Below, piece by piece: positions 25,940-33,043 of a DNA stretch of 64,000 nucleotides. The stretch is from positions 38,762 through 102,761 of the forward strand of contig CAJOJG010000017.1 of assembly GCA_905234655.1 (NCBI GenBank). The letters are read 5' to 3'. The notes below the pieces were generated by a model, which saw only the letters and a program-made list of their open reading frames with translations, was not told the DNA's origin and searched no databases. Numbering within the stretch: position 1 is the stretch's first letter; each line of letters starts with the position of its first letter. Origin of the DNA: an uncultured Bacteroidales bacterium (GTDB taxonomy: Bacteria > Bacteroidota > Bacteroidia > Bacteroidales > UBA3824). A program made the translations under genes and the position numbers.

Positions 25940-25971
25940 CAAATATAAAGTAAAATTTTTTTCTAATCAAA
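25940..25971 (-). promoter_or_regulatory. Promoter for pspA, overlapping the divergent regulator's start region
   Basis: On the minus strand TTTG-N20-TATATTTG. The -33 box is only 8 bp from the ATG of the divergent XRE gene at 25980, so a protein bound here could affect both genes. Confidence 0.65.
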
Positions 25972-25979
25972 TTTTTTTT

Positions 25980-26600
25980 ATGTCTTTTTTTGGTCAAAAC
26001 ATAAGATTTTTGCGCAACCGCCAACAGATGAGCCAGGCGGCTTTCGCGCAACTGTTTGGTCTTACGCGCGCTACGCTCGGCGCATACGAGGAGGAACGCG
26101 CCGAGCCGAGGGTGGAACTGTTTGTTAAAATTGCCAAACATTTCGGAATCTCGCTCGAAGATTTGCTGTGCAAGAGCCTTACGGGCGACGAAGTGGCTGC
26201 CTCCGAGGGAAAGGATTACGACATTCCTTTTATAAAAGCAAACGAGGCTGCGGCGTATATCGAGGCTGTGGCGGGTGGAGATAGTTACGCCTGCCATGAC
26301 CACATCTCGATTCCAGGCATAGACAGCGGCACGATTGCTTTTGAATATGGGAATAATATCCTGATTGTCAAGGACAAACGCAACACAGGCGGATTGTTTG
26401 AACCCAACAAAGGCAAATATTTCCTGCTCCTCAAACGGCGCGGACTTTCCATCGCCGCCGCCAACGGAATCGCCACGGACGCACTGCGAATATACGAAAT
26501 CGCTTATATCATAAAGTGTTATGACGGCGACGACCACACTCCAATCATGCTCGACTCTATATGCAATAGGCTTGGGAAGATTGAAGACAGGCTTCCGTAA
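25980..26600 (+). CDS. XRE-family regulator with S24/LexA-like C-terminal domain
   Basis: A 206-residue regulator. The N-terminal helix-turn-helix (residues 5-62: IRFLRNRQQMSQAAFAQLFG, ATLGAYEEERAEP) is followed by a C-terminal domain from about 95 with peptidase-S24-like features (SIPGIDSGTIAFEYGN; GKYFLLLKRRGLSI). Self-cleavage residues cannot be assigned with certainty. It is divergent from pspA across 76 bp and ends exactly where the convergent LuxE-like gene ends (TAA at 26598-26600, the next base being that gene's stop). Confidence 0.75.
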   Translation: MSFFGQNIRFLRNRQQMSQAAFAQLFGLTRATLGAYEEERAEPRVELFVKIAKHFGISLEDLLCKSLTGDEVAASEGKDYDIPFIKANEAAAYIEAVAGGDSYACHDHISIPGIDSGTIAFEYGNNILIVKDKRNTGGLFEPNKGKYFLLLKRRGLSIAAANGIATDALRIYEIAYIIKCYDGDDHTPIMLDSICNRLGKIEDRLP

Positions 26601-27614
26601 CTATGCGGTGTACAACAGGTTACACCCACGGACACTGGCATCGTCAAACCGCCCGAGGACTTTGAACGAGCCGTCGGCATACCTGACGCCGATGTCGCCA
26701 ATCTCCAAAAATGCGCACGAATAGATATTGGCAAGGTCGATGACATTAATCCCACCGGCTGCGCCGTCAGGGACATACTTGAACGGGTCGTTCTGCTCAC
26801 GGACAATGACACGCATCGTCGCGCTTGGACGGTAAATCCCATGCCCGTCAGAATACGCCTGCGAGAGCATTTCGGTCATGCCATACTCCGAATGAACCGC
26901 ACTTATATTAAGGCGGCCGCACAATATCTCATGGACTTCGTCGCGGACGAGTTCCTTTCGGCGGCCTTTCATTCCGCCGGTTTCCATTACCATAAGCCCG
27001 TCGCCATAGTCTCCGGCGTACCGTTCCGCAAAATCCAAGAGCGCGAATGTCACGCCGATAAGCAAAACTTTTTCGCCGTTGCCGAGTAGCGACCTGAGCC
27101 TTTGGGACAATGCCTCGAAGTCATAAAGGTAAAAGCCACCGTCCTTGCCGGAAGATTCGATGAGTTTTTCAGCCATTGTCACGAGCGACGAGCCTGTGCG
27201 CTCCAAGTATGCCGGTAACAATGCCAAAACCGTATAACCGGACGGCGCGCCATAAAACTGCTCAAAACATTTAAGCAGATTCTTGTAATACAGTTCAACG
27301 TCCTTGACGAAATGTCGGCTCGTGCTCTTGCCAGTAGTGCCACTGCTCGTGAACACGACATTTTCTACAAAATCGGTCGTTTTAATTTCATAATCCTTAA
27401 AAAATCCGACCGGCATGTACACAATATCTTCCATAGAAGCCGCACGGCGATCCCGCCCGAGGTATTGGAGATACCGCCGGTAAACTGGATTGTTCATCCG
27501 CTGAAATTCGTTGAGTTCCAATGCGATACGGTCAAAATCTTCGCCATCGTGGCTCCCGATGCAAAAAATTTTTTCCTCAAAATATTTTCCGTCTATCTGT
27601 CCGAATGTTTCCAT
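26601..27614 (-). CDS. LuxE-like acyl-protein synthetase / AMP-forming ligase
   Basis: A 337-residue member of the adenylate-forming superfamily that resembles LuxE acyl-protein synthetases. FTSSGTTGKSTSRHFV near 90-105 is the P-loop-like adenylation motif, and HSEYGMTEMLSQAYSDG near 245 and the ISAVH strand before it match the A5 region. The C-terminal part carries FLEIGDIGVRYADGSFKVLGR, corresponding to the A7/A8 'GD...GR' motifs. There is no luxC reductase or luxAB, so bioluminescence is excluded; orphan LuxE-like genes in Bacteroidota are usually linked to polyketide, polysaccharide or lipid acylation. Substrate unknown. Confidence 0.78.
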   Translation of the reverse strand: METFGQIDGKYFEEKIFCIGSHDGEDFDRIALELNEFQRMNNPVYRRYLQYLGRDRRAASMEDIVYMPVGFFKDYEIKTTDFVENVVFTSSGTTGKSTSRHFVKDVELYYKNLLKCFEQFYGAPSGYTVLALLPAYLERTGSSLVTMAEKLIESSGKDGGFYLYDFEALSQRLRSLLGNGEKVLLIGVTFALLDFAERYAGDYGDGLMVMETGGMKGRRKELVRDEVHEILCGRLNISAVHSEYGMTEMLSQAYSDGHGIYRPSATMRVIVREQNDPFKYVPDGAAGGINVIDLANIYSCAFLEIGDIGVRYADGSFKVLGRFDDASVRGCNLLYTA

Positions 27615-27869
27615 GCCACAAAATTATATAAAAAATCTGGTGTTTTTGATGTAATTTCATGTCATTTTGACAGTATTTTGTGCCTAATTTTCAGTCCAAA
27701 TGACAAGAAAAATGAAATCATATGCCATTTTGTCATAGAAAATCGTAAAAAATGGGCAAAATCGGGTTTGGCACTAAGATTGAAAACGTAATGGTGTACG
27801 GCGATTAAAAAAGCCGCACAAAACAAGCAAACAAAAAACAAAAACGAATAAAAAGAACTTTTTAAAAAC

Positions 27870-27876
27870 AGGAGGT
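27870..27876 (+). promoter_or_regulatory. Strong Shine-Dalgarno site of hsp20
   Basis: AGGAGGT four bases before the ATG at 27881. Genes elsewhere in this window generally lack such a site, as is normal for Bacteroidota, so this suggests unusually strong or regulated translation. Confidence 0.7.
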
Positions 27877-27880
27877 TATT

Positions 27881-28315
27881 ATGTTACACAGATTCTTAAA
27901 CAATGACGACATCGATTGGTTTGGCAACAACATGTTCCACACAGACCGCAACAGAATGTTCGGCGTACCGCCGGTCAACATCTCCGAGTCCGACAAGGGC
28001 TTCTCAATCGAGATGGCAGCCCCGGGCTACGAGAAGAAGGACTTCAAGGTCAGCGTCGACAAGAACCTGCTCACAATCTCGGTCGACAAGCTCGAAGACA
28101 ACACCCAGAACGCCGACGCAACGCAGGAGGAGAACCCCGCCAACCGCCACGTATACCGCCAGGAGTTCAAGTTCAACAGCTTCTCAAGGTCGTTCACTCT
28201 GCCCGACGGTGTCGATGGAACTAACATCACCGGCTCCTACGAGAACGGAATCCTCACGCTCGACATCCCCAAGGCCGCTGTCGTAGACACGAGGAAGACT
28301 GTGGAAATCAAATAG
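27881..28315 (+). CDS. Small heat-shock protein (Hsp20 / alpha-crystallin family)
   Basis: A 144-residue ATP-independent holdase chaperone. The alpha-crystallin domain runs from about residue 28 to 140: PPVNISESDKGFSIEMAAPG, KKDFKVSVDKNLLTISVDK, the mid-domain RQEFKFNSFSRSFTLPD, and the GxLxL-type motif as NGILTLDIPKA. It is monocistronic: a leader of more than 250 nt without genes precedes it and a strong terminator (28341-28376) follows. The upstream A-rich leader has no clear TAnnTTTG promoter. Confidence 0.92.
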   Translation: MLHRFLNNDDIDWFGNNMFHTDRNRMFGVPPVNISESDKGFSIEMAAPGYEKKDFKVSVDKNLLTISVDKLEDNTQNADATQEENPANRHVYRQEFKFNSFSRSFTLPDGVDGTNITGSYENGILTLDIPKAAVVDTRKTVEIK

Positions 28316-28340
28316 CCACGGCTATCTGAACCACATTCTT

Positions 28341-28376
28341 AAAAAGACGCACCATTTCCGGCGCGTCTTTTTTTGT
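28341..28376 (+). terminator. Terminator of hsp20
   Basis: AAAAAGACGC (28341-28350) and GCGTCTTTTT (28363-28372) form a perfect 10-bp stem followed by T. Confidence 0.88.
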
Positions 28377-28383
28377 AGTTTTT

Positions 28384-28414
28384 TTTGTAGCAAACGCAAA
28401 AAACATTATATTTG
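28384..28414 (+). promoter_or_regulatory. Promoter for the 28441 gene
   Basis: TTTG-N19-TATATTTG, exact consensus, 26 nt before the ATG at 28441. Confidence 0.75.
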
Positions 28415-28440
28415 TTCTTTGAAATTTTGACCCAACGACC

Positions 28441-29271
28441 ATGACAAGAAAAACACTTTATATCATAGTGGCACTTATGACGATAAGCATCGCGGCGCGC
28501 GCGCAGGATTCGCTCGTACTTAAATTTGGCGAGGAGTCCGTGTCCGCCAAGCTTGCCAAGTGCCTTGAGGCGACGGCCGACGACGACCGGCGGTCGCTCG
28601 CCGACGAAGCCGCCTCGGAACTCCACCAGCTTCTGCAATACGAAGCGGCGTTCTTCTACAATTTTGACTCGTTGAAGAACATCTCCACAATATACTCCGA
28701 CGACCAAAAGGTGAGGGTATTCTCCTTCGCCGTCCCGCTCAACAACGGTAAGAAATACCTCTACCACGGTTTCATAATGCACTACGACGAGGACGACGGG
28801 CTACGAGTCACCCGCCTTACCGACGACGAGAAAAAGACCCGCAACCCGCAGTTTGTGGACATGCAGGCTTCAAACTGGTACGGCGCGGTGTATTACCAAG
28901 TCCAACAAGTGGGCAGCCGACGCTCGCCGGTGTACGCACTGTGCGGATGGGACGGCGCAGACCTGTTCACTAACCGCAAGGTCTTGGAGCAGTTGACATT
29001 CGACGAGGACGGCAACGCGAAATTCGGCGGCTCGTTCGAGACAGAACATTCGGACGGGCTGCATAGGATTGTGTTCGAGTTCACTGAAAAAGCCGTCATG
29101 AGCCTCCAGTACGACCCACGGTTGAAGATGGTAGTAGGCGACCACCTGTCCGCCCCCGCCCAATACGTCCACAACCCAAGGTTCTACGGCCCGGACATGT
29201 CGTTCGACGGATACTACTACGACAAAGGCAAGTGGAACTACGAGCCGGACATCGACGTAAAACTTTGGTAA
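28441..29271 (+). CDS. Exported protein of unknown function
   Basis: A 276-residue protein with a signal peptide (TLYIIVALMTISIAARAQ, residues about 5-22). The mature part opens with a helical segment and continues as a mixed beta-rich domain containing VRVFSFAVPLNNGKKYLYHG and ALCGWDGADLFTNRKVLEQL, which look like a conserved Bacteroidota periplasmic family. I cannot name a family or function. It has its own promoter and is probably co-transcribed with the small lipoprotein and recX. Confidence 0.7.
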   Translation: MTRKTLYIIVALMTISIAARAQDSLVLKFGEESVSAKLAKCLEATADDDRRSLADEAASELHQLLQYEAAFFYNFDSLKNISTIYSDDQKVRVFSFAVPLNNGKKYLYHGFIMHYDEDDGLRVTRLTDDEKKTRNPQFVDMQASNWYGAVYYQVQQVGSRRSPVYALCGWDGADLFTNRKVLEQLTFDEDGNAKFGGSFETEHSDGLHRIVFEFTEKAVMSLQYDPRLKMVVGDHLSAPAQYVHNPRFYGPDMSFDGYYYDKGKWNYEPDIDVKLW

Positions 29272-29362
29272 AAAAAAGCAGAAAAATATATGCCATACAA
29301 AAAAAATAGTTAACTTCGCAATAAATTTGAGACAACAAATTTATACAAAAGAAACACACAGA

Positions 29363-29779
29363 ATGAGAGCCAAAAAGACAATCCAACTGTTACTGACATG
29401 CGTCATCGTAGTCACGATGATGTCATGCGGCGCGTTCAAGCAATGCGACGACATCGGCAACGACTTCTATAATTGTCTGAAGCACAGGGAATTTGAAAAA
29501 GCCTTGGAGTTCCTGGACGAAGAAGCGCTTAACGCCACGCCGCGCGACATCTGGCTCAACGGACTGACAGAAAAAGACCGCGCGCTCGGTCCCCTGCTCA
29601 GCGTCCAACGCCAGGATTTCGAATCGTACACAGTTGATAATGTGACAAGGCTCGCCATTAAATACAAGACCCAATACTCCTCCGGCAAGATGTACGAAAG
29701 GCTCGAGTTCATAGAACGGAACGACGACTTTAAGATTACATTTTACAAGTACAACGAAGACTCGACGTTAGTGGAGTAG
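29363..29779 (+). CDS. Small lipoprotein, DUF3887/DUF4019-like
   Basis: A 138-residue lipoprotein. The start is the ATG at 29363; the frame is open to a TTG at 29327. The signal peptide (about 1-21) ends in VVTMMSC, with Cys22 the likely lipidation site. The mature protein has a single alpha+beta domain with an NTF2-like feel: DFYNCLKHREFEKALEFLDE, then VTRLAIKYKTQYSSGKMYER and FKITFYKY. A -7 box TAAATTTG lies at 29322-29329. Function unknown. Confidence 0.65.
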   Translation: MRAKKTIQLLLTCVIVVTMMSCGAFKQCDDIGNDFYNCLKHREFEKALEFLDEEALNATPRDIWLNGLTEKDRALGPLLSVQRQDFESYTVDNVTRLAIKYKTQYSSGKMYERLEFIERNDDFKITFYKYNEDSTLVE

Positions 29780-29836
29780 CGACTCAAAAGGCAACCAACA
29801 AACCAAACAATCAAAAATCAACAAACCGACAAATAA

Positions 29837-30313
29837 ATGTCCGAGGAAAATGCACTGATACTGAAGAAGTTGATGGCACTATGTTCACGAGGTGAGAAGT
29901 GTGAATATGACGCTTATCAATACATGACAAAACGCGGAGCGAGCCACGAGGACGCGAAGCTTGCGGTAGAATACCTTGTCGAAAACAGGTTCATCGACAA
30001 CGAAAGATACTCGACCGCATTCGCCGCCGACAAACTCAGATTCGCCAAATGGGGAAAGAACAAAATCGTGAACGCGCTGCGGCTCAAACGCATACCAGAC
30101 ACCCTGATACAAAGCGCGTTGGACATGGCGATAGACCCCGACGACGAAAAAAAGGCGATAGAATCCGAAGTGGCAAAAAAATTGCGGGGTATCAGAGGCG
30201 AACCAAGGCACAAAATATGGGAAAAACTAATGCGGTTTGCCATCTCGCGGGGATACCCGATAGCGACATGCAAGCCGATTATCGACCGACTGATGGACGA
30301 GACGAATGACTAA
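29837..30313 (+). CDS. recX: Regulatory protein RecX
   Basis: A 158-residue helical RecX-family protein that modulates RecA filaments. Three three-helix repeats are recognisable, including YQYMTKRGASHEDAKLAVEY, LVENRFIDNERYSTAFAADK and the KLMRFAISRGYPIATCKPII segment. recA is not adjacent. It is followed after 21 nt by the histidine kinase gene on the same strand, so it may lie at the head of that operon. Confidence 0.88.
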   Translation: MSEENALILKKLMALCSRGEKCEYDAYQYMTKRGASHEDAKLAVEYLVENRFIDNERYSTAFAADKLRFAKWGKNKIVNALRLKRIPDTLIQSALDMAIDPDDEKKAIESEVAKKLRGIRGEPRHKIWEKLMRFAISRGYPIATCKPIIDRLMDETND

Positions 30314-30334
30314 CTAACTTTAACTGAGCGATAT

Positions 30335-32203
30335 ATGGGACAAAAAGAAAAAATACTTGCCGTGGACGACAACGCCGTCAACCTCGTGATGCTCAAAGCG
30401 ATGCTTAGCGAGGAATACGACTTTGTGCCGATTTCCGACGGCACGACTGCGGAGGAACAGGCTCAATCTATCCAACCCGACCTGATCCTCCTCGATGTCC
30501 TCATGCCCGTTAAAGACGGACTGTCTATATGCCGCGACCTAAAGGCAAACCCGGCTACAAAGCACATCCCCGTCATCATCGTCTCGGCAAGGAACGACTC
30601 AAACGACATCGCCCAAGGGCTTACAGCCGGTGCGGACGACTACCTATGCAAACCATTTGGCACTGCGGAACTTAAACTCCGTATCCGCCGCCGCATAGAC
30701 GCCTCGAAGCCCTCGCCATTCTTCTACGACCAAATCCAACAACTCACCAAGCAACGCGACCAGGCCATACAAGCCGCGTCCGTGCTTCAAGCCATCCGCG
30801 ACTACACAAGCGAATCGCTCATAATCTGCAAACCCGACGGCACCATCGCCGCAGCGACCCAGTCCACCGGCCAAATATTGGGACTGCCCACAGGCACCGA
30901 GATTAACGGAAAGAACATCTGCGAAATTCCGCTTTCGGAGCAGGAACGCGACACAATCTCCCAACTCCTGCTCGCCCCGGACCCAAACGCGCCCGCCCGG
31001 TACATCTCCCAACGCAAACGCGACCTCGAACCGTCAATCTTGGAGACCACGGCGATTCCACTGCCAGGCGCGGACGGAGAGCCACAGTACATCGCCATAA
31101 AGACCCGCACAATCGAACCCATCGGCACTGACGACCCACAGGCTCTCAAAGAGTTGGAACTCAAGATGCTCAAACTCGAAAAGGAAATAGCCGGTGTGTT
31201 CAAGTACAGCGCGAAGGGCATAATAACAACAAGCCTCGACCTGACAATCCACCGCTACAACAGGCGGTTCCTCGAACTTTTCGGCATCAGGCGCAACATT
31301 AACTGCTCGGGAGTGAAACTGGAAAAAATCCTGCCGCAAAAATACGTCGACTCAATCGCGGAACTCGTCTCTAAAGTGGACAAGCCGCCGATTTTCGAGA
31401 CATCGCAGATTACATTCCAAAATCCCGACGGCACAAAGACCTACATCGAGATAACTGCCTCGATGCTGAAGACCTTTGACGAATCCAACCTCATGCTCAT
31501 ATTCAGTGACGTAACCCGTTTCCGAAACATGGACAACGAAATAATGAACGCGTCACAGGCGGCCGAGGAGCGCGAGCGCACCCTCTTGGCCCAGGAACTC
31601 CACGACGGCCTCGGAGCCGTGCTTTCGAGCATCAACATATACATCAACCTGATACTCTCCGGCGGCGCGGAAATCGACGAGATTTTCAGGACGCTCAGGC
31701 TGACGAAAGACCTTGTGGGACAGGCGATAGAGAACGTGAAGGAAATCGCCAACAACCTCCACCCCGTAATCCTGACGCGGTTTGGGCTTGTAGCGACTAT
31801 AAGCAACATAATCGAAGGCCTGCAGAACTCCCACATCGTGAAGTTCAAGTTTGACCACTCGACATTCCAGGAACTCAAAGACAAAGACCGCGAACTCTCA
31901 TTGTACCGCATGATTAACGAGCTGATTAACAACACAATGAAATACGCCGAGGCTAAGAATGTCACCATCACGCTCGAGACCGTAGGCCCCACGACGAGGA
32001 TAACATACACCGACGACGGAAAAGGGTTCGACCTCGAAGAACACCTCGCATCGCCCGAAAGCACATCGATGGGCATATCGAACATCATGGGCAGGACAAA
32101 AGCACTCGACGGCACATGCGACTACAAGACCGCCCCAGGCGAAGGCGTGAAAGTGACCATCGAGCTGCCGACTGTCGACGGCCACCAAACACACAGAGAA
32201 TAA
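30335..32203 (+). CDS. Soluble hybrid kinase: REC-PAS-PAS-HisKA_3-HATPase
   Basis: A 622-residue cytoplasmic histidine kinase without signal peptide or membrane segment. Residues 1-125 form a receiver (DD at 11-12, phospho-acceptor Asp54 in LILLDVLMP, Lys in YLCKPFG). Two PAS-like domains follow at about 150-260 and 285-405 (the second with HRYNRRFLELFGIRRN). The NarX/DesK-type HisKA_3 dimerisation helix carries His423 in QELHDGLGAVLSS, and the ATPase domain shows N, G1 and G2 boxes as ELINNTMKYAEA, TDDGKGFD and GISNIMGR. A receiver at the N-terminus means the kinase may itself be controlled by phosphorylation, for example from CheA. Next gene 34 nt downstream. Confidence 0.88.
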   Translation: MGQKEKILAVDDNAVNLVMLKAMLSEEYDFVPISDGTTAEEQAQSIQPDLILLDVLMPVKDGLSICRDLKANPATKHIPVIIVSARNDSNDIAQGLTAGADDYLCKPFGTAELKLRIRRRIDASKPSPFFYDQIQQLTKQRDQAIQAASVLQAIRDYTSESLIICKPDGTIAAATQSTGQILGLPTGTEINGKNICEIPLSEQERDTISQLLLAPDPNAPARYISQRKRDLEPSILETTAIPLPGADGEPQYIAIKTRTIEPIGTDDPQALKELELKMLKLEKEIAGVFKYSAKGIITTSLDLTIHRYNRRFLELFGIRRNINCSGVKLEKILPQKYVDSIAELVSKVDKPPIFETSQITFQNPDGTKTYIEITASMLKTFDESNLMLIFSDVTRFRNMDNEIMNASQAAEERERTLLAQELHDGLGAVLSSINIYINLILSGGAEIDEIFRTLRLTKDLVGQAIENVKEIANNLHPVILTRFGLVATISNIIEGLQNSHIVKFKFDHSTFQELKDKDRELSLYRMINELINNTMKYAEAKNVTITLETVGPTTRITYTDDGKGFDLEEHLASPESTSMGISNIMGRTKALDGTCDYKTAPGEGVKVTIELPTVDGHQTHRE

Positions 32204-32237
32204 AAATATTGTTAACAATAAAATATAGACAACTGAC

Positions 32238-33014
32238 ATGAAAGTTATATTAGTAGACGACAAGTTAGTATACAGGAACGCAATCAAAACACTGCTGCAA
32301 AAGCTTGGCGACGTGGAAATCATCGCCGAGGCTTCTAACGGCATGGAGTTCCTCAAACTCCTCGACGGCTGCGACCCGGACCTCGTATTCATCGACATCG
32401 AAATGCCTGGAATGAACGGCATCGAGGCGACCAAGGAGGCCCTAAAAATCAACCCCTCGCTCGTCATCATCGGCCTCTCGATGTACGACAACAAGAAGTA
32501 CGTCAACGACCTCATCGATGCCGGCGCACGCGGATACCTGCTCAAACTCAGCGACAACTCCCAGATTTTCAGGCAGATACTTCAAAACCCAAGAGCCGAG
32601 GTGTTCTTCAGCAAAGAGATTTCGCCAGAAAAAGAATCCGAGGAAAAGGTCAAGAAGACAATCCTCATCGCGGACGACTTCGAGAACACGCGCTTTGTGA
32701 TAGAGTTCACCCTCAAGCAAGCCGGCTACGAAGTCCTCAAAGCCACAGACGGACAGGACGCGCTCAAATACTTCGACGGCCGCAGAATCGACCTGCTCGT
32801 GACAGACCTCAACATGCCGCGCAAAAACGGACTCGAACTCGCAGAGACCGTGAAAGCTATCCCGGCATACCGCAGCATCCCGATCCTCCTGCTGACCACA
32901 GAAATCAACGAGGAGAAAAAGGCAAAGTCAAAACAGATAGGAATAACCGGATGGATCCAAAAACCATTCGTCATCGACAAGTTCCTGTCCTTCATCAAGA
33001 AAGCCCTACAATAA
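32238..33014 (+). CDS. Double-receiver response regulator without an output domain
   Basis: A 258-residue protein of two receiver domains and nothing else. The first (1-120) is NarL/FixJ-like: VDD at 6-8, Asp53 in VFIDIEMPG, and GARGYLLKLSD, but the DNA-binding helix-turn-helix that normally follows is absent. After a short charged linker (KEISPEKESEEKVKK) the second (about 138-255) is CheY/PilH-like: IADDFENTRFV, Asp near 190 in LLVTDLNMPRKNG, and GITGWIQKPF. The first domain matches the HisKA_3 kinase encoded just upstream, the second the CheA encoded 30 nt downstream. It probably acts by protein-protein contact. Confidence 0.85.
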   Translation: MKVILVDDKLVYRNAIKTLLQKLGDVEIIAEASNGMEFLKLLDGCDPDLVFIDIEMPGMNGIEATKEALKINPSLVIIGLSMYDNKKYVNDLIDAGARGYLLKLSDNSQIFRQILQNPRAEVFFSKEISPEKESEEKVKKTILIADDFENTRFVIEFTLKQAGYEVLKATDGQDALKYFDGRRIDLLVTDLNMPRKNGLELAETVKAIPAYRSIPILLLTTEINEEKKAKSKQIGITGWIQKPFVIDKFLSFIKKALQ

Positions 33015-33043
33015 GACACACTTTTTTTTAAGCCACAAGCAAT

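Noticed and set aside
26601-27614. Bioluminescence operon
   Set aside because: The LuxE-like gene stands alone without luxA, luxB, luxC or luxD.
27769-27784. Sigma-54-like site TGGCAC-N5-TTGA upstream of hsp20
   Set aside because: The essential GC of the -12 element is missing (TTGA instead of TTGC) and the distance to the start is about 100 nt; not strong enough to call. The 27615-27869 spacer otherwise shows no gene.
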